Source: Primulina eburnea (Eukaryota; Streptophyta; Magnoliopsida; Lamiales; Gesneriaceae). Taken from it: 64,000 nt of DNA. The first letter of the stretch is position 1. Every line of letters starts with the position of its first letter. This document shows positions 16,132 to 27,016 of this stretch, in pieces. A model generated the notes under the pieces. That model made no database searches, had not been told where the DNA came from, and worked only from the letters and a program-made list of their open reading frames with translations. The stretch lies in the NCBI RefSeq assembly GCF_022965805.1, contig NW_027331378.1, positions 124,001 to 188,000 of the forward strand, written 5' to 3'. The position numbers and the translations under genes were made by a program.

Positions 16132-16142
16132 GAATATATAGC
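16132..16142 (-). promoter_or_regulatory. Probable BiP TATA box
   Basis: Minus strand GCTATATATTC, about 135 bp upstream of the ATG and 20 bp downstream of the first UPRE-like site. A second candidate, GAAATATAAA, lies at 16061-16070. Confidence 0.6.
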
Positions 16143-16160
16143 AAAACCCCGTCCATGTGC

Positions 16161-16179
16161 GATGACGTGGACCGGTAAT
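16161..16179 (-). promoter_or_regulatory. UPRE-like ER-stress element 1
   Basis: Minus strand GGTCCACGTCATC, sharing 13 bases with the plant unfolded-protein response element (ATTGGTCCACGTCATC), the site of bZIP factors that induce BiP under ER stress. It sits just upstream of the TATA box. Confidence 0.75.
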
Positions 16180-16268
16180 ATTGCGCGTGGTAATCACTCG
16201 TCGCCCCTCCGCTCGAAACGGTACCTTGGAATCGTAGAGTTCAAAATGTGGAGAATTATGTCCCTTAT

Positions 16269-16285
16269 GATGACGTGGACCAACC
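16269..16285 (-). promoter_or_regulatory. UPRE-like ER-stress element 2
   Basis: Minus strand GTTGGTCCACGTCATC, 15 of 16 bases of the plant UPRE, about 105 bp upstream of element 1. A looser third match, ATTGGTCCTCACGTC, lies at 16300-16314. The cluster supports ER-stress induction of this gene. Confidence 0.8.
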
Positions 16286-16379
16286 AAAATTGTACGAGGG
16301 ACGTGAGGACCAATGGGATTCTTTCTGAGGGTTGGGATGATCGTTACCGTTAGATGGAAATTGTGAGGATCGCGGAAAC

Positions 16380-16484
16380 GTGTCCAGTTTCTCTAACTTC
16401 TAGTTAGTTTCGAACATGTTGTGGAAAGTTCTTGAACTTAGTAGAGAAATTAAAAAATATATATTTAAAATAGAATCCATATAT

Positions 16485-16526
<42 letters not shown>

Positions 16527-17539
16527 AATAAAAAATTTATGGTGCAAAAATTGTTGTACATGTAAAATTACTTATTATAAAATATGGAAATTAGTATTAG
16601 AAAAAAGTAAACTGTTTTTTTATCTATAAAAATATTGAAAGAAATTAATAAATCTATTTAATTTCTCCAAGTCGTATTCGAAGGAGATCGGACTATTTTC
16701 ACTTGAAAATATTATTTGTGGATTAATTAATTAGTAAATAATAACGATATTTAAGAGTGTGCATTCCAATAATTGACTCATTTATCTTAAATCTGACTCT
16801 TGTATTTATATTTTTTATTTTTAATGGGTTCAATGAATTTATATTTTTTATTTTTAATGGGTTCAATGAAATCAAAATATATAAAAAAATTACAATAATA
16901 TAGTAGCTCAATTTAATGTGAGCTAACACAAGTGCCTCGATCCGCTCCTCTAGTCTAACAGGCTAGTCTTTCGAACTATGCTGTTTCTATTTGGATTATG
17001 TACTAACATCAAAAGATCAAAACATCAAGAATTTAGTTTTGCCATTTGATAAGCAAAACGCGTCTGTGATCGAGGTTCTTTTATCTCCTCAAAAACTAAC
17101 GATGATAAAAAAAAATGACATAACTCTAGGAAAAAGGGTAGAGTTAATGTCTGATTTTCAAGTTGGGAGTGATAAGATCGGTTACAAGCACCTACGAAGG
17201 TGTTTCAAATACAATATTGTCAATGAATTAGAGTAGCTCGTGTTATAAGAATATAAACACCGATAAATTAAATCGAGTTTGGTTTTAAACCAAACGAAAA
17301 ATACTCGAATTAATACTTCGTTCAAAAAGCTGATCAGTTTAAAGCTTTTAGCTTGTCTCAATTTATTAACTGAAATAAAGGGGATCGGTCTTTGCTTATA
17401 TCAATTCAGTTATGGTGAGAACTGAACTGATATCAGTTAGAATTGAACAAATCAGTTTAAAACAGTATTGAAACAGTTAAATACATAAGATATGTTTATG
17501 GATATTCAGAGATTTCGACTACTAATATGTCACCTCTTC
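16380..17539. other. AT-rich spacer without a gene
   Basis: Contains a TA microsatellite (about 16487-16523) and two tandem copies of a roughly 32-bp unit ending ATGGGTTCAATGAA (about 16808-16871). An 81-codon ORF at 16991-17236 has no recognisable domain and I do not call it a gene. Confidence 0.6.
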
Positions 17540-18296
17540 TGTAATGCCAAAAAAAAGCTAGTGCACGTAAACCCATGCATAATTATATAATTTAATTTAA
17601 TTTATTAATGATTTAAATGGTGCATGATACATGATTAAATTGTTTTAAATGTTTATATGCTCATGTTTACGCAATTTAAAATATTATCATGAGTTTTAGT
17701 TTTCAAACGAATATTCGATACCGAACCGAGAAAGGAGACCAGAGACGATTAAAATGTTAAAAATTTAATGTTATAATTTTTATTTTAAGCCAAGAAATTT
17801 AGTGTTTTAAAAAATTTTAAATTTTAGTATTTTAGGGCTAAATTTAATTTCTCGAGTATATTGAAGACGTTAAGCATTTTAATTAGCAAAATTTGGAAAT
17901 AAAGTATTTAAATAAGTCCACACGAAATAAAACTTTTTAATAAATATTTTTATGATTTAATTATTTAAATTATGTAATGTTTAATTAATGGTAGAATTTA
18001 ACATTTGTAGGACTCTTATTTTCAAAAATTGGAAGGCTAAATTAGTAATTTAAATTATAAGGGCTAAATTAGTACTTTTTAATTGTGATTTAATTAAATT
18101 AAATACCTAGTCATTATCTTATTTAAATAAAATAGTAAGAAACCTACCTCACAAAAAACACAACTATCGGCCAACACAAATTATCACACACTAACACACA
18201 ATTTGCACACACCTTTGCTGTGAACTTCCAAGGTTTGAGAGTAAGGAGATTTTTCTTCTTCCTCCATCAGAAATTTCAGCTGAGCACTACCACTGG
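17540..18296 (+). repeat. Truncated LTR-like fragment
   Basis: Starts with TGTAATGCC, like other LTRs here, and runs as AT-rich sequence with twice-repeated GGGCTAAATTAGTA-type phrases. No end or TSD is seen; the right side abuts another fragment. Confidence 0.4.
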
Positions 18297-18790
18297 TGAT
18301 ACACCCATAAGAGCCCAGATCACATCATGACACAGAATACTAAATGAATAGCCCAAATCACAGTCAGTATGCAGAGTACTTTCTTCAGCACCCGGGCATG
18401 GGGATGCTCAGGATATTTTCTCCCCGGGCAATAAGGACCTCGGGCTCTCATACAAACTCCCGGGAGCCTTCTACTCGGGCTGTCTCGAGAAGCGCACCAC
18501 ACTCGAGTGTATCGGTATGGCTATCTTATCTGTCAGAACAACATGGGTTTGGCGTGTTAAAGAAGCTATCAGAAGTGCAGGGTATAGGCAGCCAATTTGC
18601 CATACTTAGCAGATGGGCACTGCAAACAAAGTAATAATGAGATTTCTTCCTATAAATTGCAGGTATATTTCTCATTTACAAATTCTGGAATTCTGAACTC
18701 TTGAGCACCTCACGTATATCACTACATATACAAGCTATTTCATCCTTCTTCTTCACCTGCTGAATTAAGCATCGGAGTGGATACGCCGGA
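18297..18790 (+). repeat. LTR fragment, truncated by X1
   Basis: Contains four CCCGGG/CTCGGG palindromic sites (about 18388-18482), a TATAAATTGC element (about 18651), a CACCTC..TATATCACTA start-like region and AAGCATCGGAGTGG near the end. That last phrase is typical of the U5 side of Athila/Tat-type plant LTRs. It stops where X1 begins. Confidence 0.5.
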
Positions 18791-19604
18791 TGTAACGTAC
18801 CGTACTTTTATCTACTTTAAAAATTGCGGAAAAATTAAAAATTTTCTAAAATACCAAATAAAATTTCAAATTGCGGTCATCAAATAATTGTTCATCCAAA
18901 ACGTCTGAAATAAAAAGATCACAAATAAAGTTTGCTAAGAAAAATAATTGTTTAAATATCGTAAACAATAACGTGGAATCAACGTATTTGAAACATTCCA
19001 TAAATTATTTAAAAACATGGGCGGTCCTCGGGTTTAGCCTCCTGCTCAGTCCAAGCCAGACTCATTAGTCCCCACCTGTAATGCCCGAATTTTGATATAA
19101 TATGGCAGTAGTTGTGATGGTTCTTGGCTTTACGTTATGGTATGAATGATAATGATGTTATAGAGTGGAAAATATAATGGATGGGTAGAATCAAAGATGG
19201 AATTTGAGCTAAATAGGTAATGGAAGTGTAGAAATGGTATGAAAAATGTGGCAGTAGTTGTGGTTTTTAGCATAATATTTTGTATATTGATCCAATTGAT
19301 ATGAGGCCACTATTATCAGAAAGATAAGACATAAGGCTATAACTTTCCAGTTTTGAGTTTTGTTCAAATCATTAGGGAAGATGAGCCAAAAGTGCCCCGA
19401 AGTGTGTCGTGCGTATCGTCGTTCCTACAATGACACAAGTTGGGAGATTGAGTATAACTTTTTACTCAGACCTCCAAATGACCTGAAATTTAGGGAGATG
19501 CAAGCCACGACATAGGGCTACAACTTTGTAGTTGATCACTTTTCCAAATTATGAAGGGAAAAGGCGTTTCTGAAGCAATCTTTGTAGTGGATGTGCGCAG
19601 AGGC

Positions 19605-19690
19605 GCGCCCGGGCGGCTCTTGTTCGGGAAAAATATGTTTTTGCCGAGAGTTCCGCGCCCGGGCGGAAAAAGACGTCCGCCCGGACGACC
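19605..19690 (+). promoter_or_regulatory. G2 5' LTR array, three GCGCCCGGGCGG-type units
   Basis: Units of type GCGCCCGGGCGG and the related CCGCCCGGACG. Compared with the 3' LTR, one unit plus its spacer (22 bp) is missing. Confidence 0.8.
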
Positions 19691-20470
19691 AGCAAGTTAA
19701 AAAAACGTGTTTTGGTGTTTGGGAAGGCATAAAATCGAATGGGATCATTGTTTTACTCTTTTCCTTCTCATTCTCTTCTCTCTATTGGTTAAAAGCTAGG
19801 GTTCTCTCCTTCCTTCCATTTTATAAATTATTCTTAAATCTATTGGAGATTTGTTCAAGAAAAATATGAAATAAGTATAGATTTGTGATCCTCTCTTCAA
19901 GATCTTCAAGATGTGGTAAGTATTTTTCATTTCTATTCAAGTTTGGATATGGGTTGAAGTTAGAATTGATATTTGAGTTGATATTTGAGATATTGAGATG
20001 TTGGAGATGTTGTAATTGTGTTGGTTTGAATTTAAAATGGAATTGAAGCCAATGACAAAGTAAAGGAGCTAACTCTTTAGCACGCACGTCACGTGTTTGA
20101 CAAAATGATTCAATGAATGTTTTTATGTCATATTACGATTCTGAAATGATATGGATTCCTTCTTTACAAAAATTGTTGGGATTTAAGTTTATTGAATACC
20201 CAAATTGCGGATCTTGATTCGAAGCATGATTGAATTAATTATGAATTTTGTACAGAAATTGCTCTATTTTGATAAATGATCCGAGTTCTTGAGTTATAGT
20301 AGAATTCAGAGTTTCAAGACTTCTCACCTACACATTTCGATCTTCTTTTGGTAATATTTGAAAGGTATGTTACGGTCGGTAGCATACTGTAACGCCCCAG
20401 ATTCGACGACTTGTTCTCACTGTATCAAGACGAGTCTTTCCAGCGTGCTTATGTCCTCACTCACACGCAC

Positions 20471-20553
20471 CCTAGGAAACTTCCCAGGAGGTCACCCATC
20501 CCAAAATTGCCCCAAGTCAAGCACGCTTAACTATGGAGTTCTTATGTGATGAG
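20471..20553 (-). other. 5S rRNA-like Pol III promoter segment, Cassandra LTR A
   Basis: The minus strand contains GTTAAGCGTGCTTGACTTGG (5S A-box region) and GGATGGGTGACCTCCTGGGA (5S C-box region). Both match the internal promoter of plant 5S rRNA closely; the rest of 5S is not conserved, so this is not a 5S gene. Confidence 0.92.
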
Positions 20554-20937
20554 CTACCGAAAAGAAGATGCACCTTCGTGATATGAGTAGTATCAATCAA
20601 ATCTTTTAAGCCCTCTTCAACTGTACAGTCCATTACATTGAACAGTCTCGGAATCCCTCTCATTCCCGTGTGGGTCAGTTCATTCATGTTTCCTCCACCT
20701 AGAAGCCTGCCAGGAGCCGCTCATTGTCCGTGCAACTGATGGCACCGGCGATCACCCCCTGCCCTCTTCGGCCCCGGGCCTCACATGCCCACCAGCTTCC
20801 GCTTGGTTCGTCCCCGAACCACACCGTACTAAGAGAGGTCGGCTCTGATACCAACTGTAACGCCCCAGATTCGACGTCTGTCCTCACTGTATCAAGACGA
20901 GTCTTTCCAGCGTGCTTATGTCCTCACTCACACGCAC

Positions 20938-21020
20938 CCTAGGAAACTTCCCAGGAGGTCACCCATCCCAAAATTGCCCCAAGTCAAGAACGCTTAACTA
21001 TGGAGTTCTTATGTGATGAG
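20938..21020 (-). other. 5S rRNA-like Pol III promoter segment, Cassandra LTR B
   Basis: Second copy, with one change in the A-box region (GTTAAGCGTTCTTG) and an identical C-box phrase. Confidence 0.92.
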
Positions 21021-22112
21021 CTACCGAAAAGAAGATGCACCTTCGTGATATGAGTAGTACCAATCAAATCTTTTAAGCCCTCTTCAACTGTACAGTCCAT
21101 TACATTGAACAGTCACGGAATCTCTCTCATTCCCGTGTGGGTCAGTTCATTCATGTTCCCTCCACCTAGAAGCCTGCCAGGAGCCGCTCATTGTCCGTGC
21201 AACTGATGGCACCGGCGATCACCCCCTGCCCTCTTCGGCCCCGGGCCTCACACATACGAGGTAAAAGTATCATTTTTATTTTAAATTGAAAATTCGATGG
21301 CTTGATGAATTATTTGTGTTTTGTTGATGATTGATCTTTTGAGATGAGCTTATTATGATATTGACTTGATGAGATTGAAATGCATCATTGCATTTCATAT
21401 TGAGCCATTTTTCGATTCAGATTTGATATGGCAGAGGTCGCCTTGATATATTGATTTATTGGACGTATGGGGCTATAGTTGAGTTGGCATAGTGTATGCG
21501 GAGGTCGCTGCTATGGCCTGAACACTCTCTATAGGCGCACCATAGTCTTGGGATTGTAGAACACAACACACCACCTCGAGCGGATGAGTCGGTGGATGTT
21601 GTTGGGCGATTCTCTTCCCTTGGGTACCCTATGACCAGATGATTCACTTGATCTTGAGATTTATTGATAGCCCACAGCTTCTGATCATGCATTGCATTAT
21701 ATTACATATTTATAATTGTATATGAGATAATTGAAATTTTAATTCTCATATGCTATTGATTGTATCATACTGGGTTTATACTCACCGGCATGTCCGGTAC
21801 CTCTTGTTTTCATGTGCTTGACGGTAGGTGAGGTGAGGCTGGGGATGCCAGAGTTCAGTCCCAGGCGAGGAGATACGAGTTAGAGTGGGATTCTCGGGTC
21901 TCAGGAGCTATTTGATGATGTTTGGATTATTTTGGTTCACTACTTTATTTTGGCATGTTGAAAATTTTATTTCAAACATTTGAGACATTTAAATTATTCT
22001 GACGATGTTTATGTCAGTTTGTGAACAAGAAATTATGTATTTTATTAAATCGTTTGGTTTGATACATTTAAAATTATTAGTATTAGATATCGGACCAGGG
22101 CCCCACATTAGG

Positions 22113-22124
22113 TTGTATCAGAGC
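22113..22124 (+). other. G2 primer binding site, degenerate
   Basis: TTGTATCAGAGC, one change from the initiator tRNA-Met primer site, five bases after the LTR end. Confidence 0.85.
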
Positions 22125-22368
22125 GTAAGATACTTGGAAACAGGGTAGATCGAGTCAGTTTGAATTGCTTGATCATGTGATATATTTGTTAGCATTTTCA
22201 TTGTGCTATGATGTGAAATACATTATTTAAATTGAGATATTATATTGTTGAGTTTTATTTGAGATTTTTGGAGATTGTTGAGTTTCAAGAGCCAGAGATG
22301 ATTGATACAAAATTTAGATGATTATGATATTGTGATTTTATATGTGTTTGATCTATGTTATATCAGAC

Positions 22369-25300
22369 ATGGGTACTCGAGGTAGAGGTCATGGTAGACC
22401 TAGACAGGACATACCAGTGGCACAAGATCAGGGCAGTGCTACTCATACTCAGATGGATATAACTCCGACTCCGATGGAGATACTGTTAGCCAGATTTCAG
22501 TCTTTGCACCCACTGATGTTGAAGGGTACAGAGAATGCATTAGAGTGTGAGAACTGGTTGGAGAATATAGATCAGTTATTTGAATCTCTTGAGTATCCAG
22601 ATGATCGTAGAATCAAGTTAGTTGTTCATCAGTTATTGAATGTTGCTAAGAGTTGGTGGATCATGACAAAGAAAGCTTTAGAGGGTCGAGGTACGATTGT
22701 TACCTGGGATATTTTTAAATCTGAATTTTATCAGCGTTTCTTTCCTACCTCTTACAGGAAAGATAGGGGAGCCGAGTTTGCAAATTTAAAACAGGGAAAT
22801 CTGAATATTGAGGACTATGTTGCTAAGTTCTCGAATATACTGAGATTTGCTCCTCATGTAGCATCCGATGAAGAAGCTAAGGCCGATCACTTCATAAATG
22901 GTCTTAATCCTGATATCTTTACCCTGGTTAATACTGAAAGGCCTAACACTTTTGCTGAGGCTCTTGATCGAGCAAAGAGAGCTGAAACTGGAATCATTAG
23001 GCAGAGAGGTTTTCAGTATTCTCAACGACCCCAACAGCCACAGTTCCGACAACATTTCAGACAGGGTAATAGTGGCGGTAACAGTGGAAACATAAAAGAG
23101 CAGTTCAAGGCTAGAGGGAAGCAATTTAAGAGACATGGCAGTAATTTTTCGAGTTCTAGTGGATCAAGACAGTCTGGTTCAGTTCAGAGTACTGGTTATT
23201 CAGCCCCGACTTGTGGTTAGTGTGGTGGTAGACATTTTACCGATCATTGTAGAGGAATCTCGGGAGCTTGCCACTTGTGTAACCAGGTGGGACACTATGC
23301 TCGAGTGTGTCCTAACTGTGGGAGTGATATGTCTCAGAGTGGGGGATCATCGAGACATACACCTCACCAGAATCGTCAGAACCCTACCGTTCATTCCTAT
23401 CAGCAATCAAACCGGCCAGATCAGAACAAACAGAGTGGTAGCCACAGGGTAGGACAACCACCTAGACAGCAGGCTCGAGTTTTTGCACTCACTGAGGATG
23501 AGGCACATAATGCTCCAGATAATGTCATTGCAGGTAATTGTTTTCTCTAAGGTTATCCTGCTTATGTTTTGATGGATACTGGTGCATCACATACTTTCAT
23601 ATCTGAGCACTTTGTCACATTGCATTCGTTGCATTCTATACCATTATCATCTACCTTATCTATTTCTACTCCACTGGGCAAAGTGATGAGGTCAGTTGAA
23701 ATGATAAGTGGTTGTGAATTTCGTTATGAGGATAATGTCATTGAGCTTGATTGTATTATATTGGAGATGTCTGATTTTGACTGCATAGTTGGTATTGACA
23801 TGTTGACAAGATACAAGGCTACTGTAGATTGTTTTCAGAAGGTTGTTAAGTTTAGACCTGATATGAAAGATCACTGGACATTTTATGGTAAGGGTTCTCG
23901 AGCTAAGATTCCTTTGATATCTGTTTTGTCCATGACTCGTTTGTTGCAGAAAGGAGCCGAATGTTTCTTGGTTTATGCGATTGATATTTCAAGGTCAGTA
24001 CCTAAATTGGCAGATATTCCAATTGTTAGTGAATTTTCAGATGTATTTCCAGATGAAATTCCAGGATTTCCTCCAGTCCGAGAGGTTGAGTTCAACATTG
24101 AGTTGATGCCAGGTACACAACCTATTTCTAGAGCTCCTTATAGGATGTCACCAATTGAACTAAAGGAACTAAAGGAACAACTTGAGGATCTATTAGCTAA
24201 AGGATATATAAGACCAAGTGTTTCACCTTGGGGTGCTCCGGTTTTATTTGTAAAGAAGAAAAACGTGTCTATGAGACTTTGTGTCGATTATAGACAGTTG
24301 AATAAAGCCACAGTAAAGAATAAGTATCCTTTGCCAAGGATTGATGATCTCTTTGACCAGTTGTAGGGTTCTTCAGTATATTCTAAGATTGATTTAAGAT
24401 CCGGATATCATCAGTTAAGAGTTAGAGAGGCAGATGTGTCTAAGACTGCTTTTCGTACCAGGTATGGGCATTTTGAATTTTTGGTTATGCCTTTTGGGTT
24501 GACCAATGCACCTGCGGTATTTATGGATTTGATGAACCGTGTGTTTCAACAATATATAGATCAATTTGTTGTGATCTTCATTGATGATATTCTTATTTAT
24601 TCAAAATCTGAAATTGAGCATGCCGAGCACTTGAGAGCTGTTTTGCAAATTTTGAGAACTGAAAAGTTGTATGCTAAATTATCGAAATGCGAGTTTTGGT
24701 TGGATAGAGTGGTTTTCCTTGGACATGTGATTTCAAGTGCAGGTATATCAGTTGATCCGAGTAAAGTTGAAGCAGTCATCAATTGGTCTAGACCAACATC
24801 AGTTCCTGAGGTGCGTAGTTTTATGGGTTTGGCAGGATATTATCGCAGATTTATTGAAGGATTTTCACAGATTGCGAGGCCAATTACCCAGATGACACAA
24901 AAGAATGCACCATTTATTTGGTCACAGGCATGTGAGGATAGTTTTGTTGAACTTAAGCAGAGATTGACTAGTGCTCCAGTTCTGACTATTCCATCAGGTG
25001 TAGGAGGATTTACAGTGCACATTGATGCTTCACATCAAGGATTGGGTTGTGTATTAATGCAGCATGGCCGTGTTGTTGCCTATGCTTCAAGACAGTTGAA
25101 GCCACATGAGTCTAGATACCCAGTGCATGACTTGGAATTAGCAGCAGTGGTTTTTGCCTTAAAGATTTGGCGTCATTACTTGTATGGTGAGAAATTTGAG
25201 ATATTCACTGATCATAAGAGTTTGAAATACCTCTTTTCACAAGCGGAGCTGAACATGAGACAAAGACGTTGGTTAGACTTGTTGAAAGACTATTATTGCG

Positions 25301-26910
25301 AAATAAAATATTATCCAGGAAAGTCTAATGCAGCAGCCGACGTTTTGAGCAGAAAAGTATGTAATATGTCTTTGATCACTAGCAGTGTATCTGATCTAGT
25401 AGAAGAATGTTGTCTTTCTGGTTTGTATTTTGTGGTAGATACTCAACCTGTAAGAGTATTTATGATTCATGCAGAACCCGAGTTGTTTGTCAAAATTAGA
25501 GAGGCCCAAAAGTTAGATCAAAGCATTATGAAATCAGTTGAACTTGTCAAATCAGGACATCAATCAGAATTTCAGGTCAATAATGAAGGTATTTTGTTTG
25601 TGAATGATCGTATTGTAGTTTCTGATATTTCAGAGTTGAGGATGCAGATTTTGCGTGATGCTCATTGCAGTAAGTTCAGTGTACACCCTGGAAATAAAAA
25701 GATGTACAATGACTTGAAGAAACAATTTTTGTGGAAAAGAATGAAATCTGACATTGCAGAAATTGTATCTCGTTGTTTAAATTGTCAACAAGTGAAAGCA
25801 GAAAGGAAGCGACCAGGAGGTCTTTTGCATAGCCTTAAAGTTCCAGAATGGAAGTGGGATCATATCACTATGGACTTTGTCACGAAATTGTCGAGGTCGT
25901 CGAGGGGTTGCGATGCAATTTGGGTTATCGTTGAAAGATTAACCAAGTCTTCGTGTTTCATTCCTTATCAGATGACATATAGGCATGATCAGATGGACAG
26001 ATTGTACATCAGAGAAGTTTTGAGATTGCATGGTGTTCCTAAAACAATTGTATCAGATCGTGATCCCAGATTTTCTTCTCATTTTTGGCAGAGTTTACAA
26101 GAGGCCCTTGGTACTCGTTTGCATTTGAGTACATCCTATCATCCTCAGACAGATGGACAGTCAGAACGTACTATTCAGACATTAGAGGATATGTTGAGAG
26201 CTGTAGTGATGGATTTTGGTATTGGTTGGCAGGATTCGTTACCACTTGTCGAGTTTTCTTATAACAATAGTTATCAAGTGAGCATTGAAATGTCACCATT
26301 TGAAGCAATATATGTCAGGAAGTGTCGATCTCCTCTGTATTGGGACGATTTATCTGAAGCACCAATTGTAGGACCTGATATGATAAGAGATATGACAGAA
26401 AAGGTGAAATTGATTCAGAGTCGTATGAGAGCTGCTCAGGATAGACAGGCTAAGTATGCGAACATCAGGAGACGGCCGTTGATTTTTGAGAAAGGTGACA
26501 GAGTTTTTCTGAAAATATCTCCTTTCCGTGGTACAGTTAGATTTGGAAACAAAGGTAAATTATCACCGAGATTCATAGGTCCGTATGGAATTTTGGAACG
26601 TGTTGGTGATTTGGCTTATAGATTAGCTCTTCCTCCTGCATTATCAGGTATTCATGATGTTTTTCATGTGTCTATGTTGAGGAAAAATCATCCAGATCCT
26701 TCTCATGTACTTCCACCCGATGAGGTTGAGTTAGATCAGACTTTGAGCTACATTGAGAGACCGATTCAGATTCTAGACAGAAAAGATAAACAACTCAGAA
26801 ATAAATTGATACCGTTGATTAAAGTACAGTGGAACAGACATGGTGTCGAGGAGGCAACTTGGGAATTAGAAGATAAAATGAGACAAAAATATCCAGAGTT
26901 ATTCAAATGA
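22369..26910 (+). pseudogene. G2 gag-pol, one frame with three stops
   Basis: I chose ATG 22369 (MGTRGRGHGR) because it follows a CAG acceptor-like site by two bases; an upstream ATG at 22342 is in frame. Gag domain, then zinc knuckles (about 23212-23300), protease DTGASH (about 23575-23592), RT with FIDD (about 24577-24588), RNase H, integrase with HHCC finger and D,D,E core, and a C-terminal chromodomain (about 26818-26905, VKVQWNRHG). Stops: TAG 23218-23220, TAA 23548-23550, TAG 24364-24366. Two of the three fit CAG to TAG changes. From 24436 to 26910 the frame is open for 824 codons. The stop positions separate gag, protease and RT, but they look like decay rather than programmed readthrough. 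Confidence 0.93.
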
Positions 26911-27003
26911 AGTACGCTTCTATTCTCGGTTTTAATTTCAGTATTGATTATTACATATCAGACTTGAAAGAGATAATTGATTTCGAGGACGAAATCTATT
27001 TTT

Positions 27004-27016
27004 AGAGGGGAGGAAT
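27004..27016 (+). other. G2 polypurine tract
   Basis: AGAGGGGAGGAAT just before the 3' LTR. Confidence 0.85.

Larger units (their letters stand above)
20388..21252 (-). mobile_element. Cassandra-type TRIM, TSD CATAC
   Basis: 865 bp, flanked by CATAC at 20383-20387 and 21253-21257. Two direct LTRs (20388-20785 and 20856-21252) surround a 70-bp internal domain. On the minus strand that domain starts with the primer site GTTGGTATCAGAGCC (20855-20841) and ends with a purine-rich tract. Each LTR carries a 5S rRNA-like segment, the hallmark of Cassandra. The LTRs differ by about seven substitutions and one base of length. It has no coding capacity and must be moved by another element. It is absent from the G2 3' LTR, so it inserted after G2. 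Confidence 0.95.
19077..22107 (+). repeat. G2 5' LTR, interrupted by Cassandra
   Basis: TGTAATGCCC to CCCCACA. Without the insertion and its TSD it is 2161 bp. It contains a palindrome array with one unit fewer than the 3' LTR (19605-19690), an ATAAAAT core promoter candidate (about 19730), a GTAAGT donor at 19916 and the LTR tail block (about 21775-21835). Confidence 0.95.

Noticed and set aside
16928..16990. Possible tRNA-like segment
   Set aside because: No acceptor stem or conserved T-loop pairing could be found.
16991..17236. 81-codon ORF
   Set aside because: No domain, no splice or promoter context, in AT-rich spacer; length is within chance expectation.
20471..20553. 5S rRNA gene
   Set aside because: Only the promoter boxes match, it lies within TRIM LTRs, and the rest of 5S is absent.
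23218..23220. Programmed stop-codon readthrough between gag and pol in G2
   Set aside because: The stop lies inside the zinc knuckle and two further stops follow; G1 and G3 do not share it, so decay is simpler.
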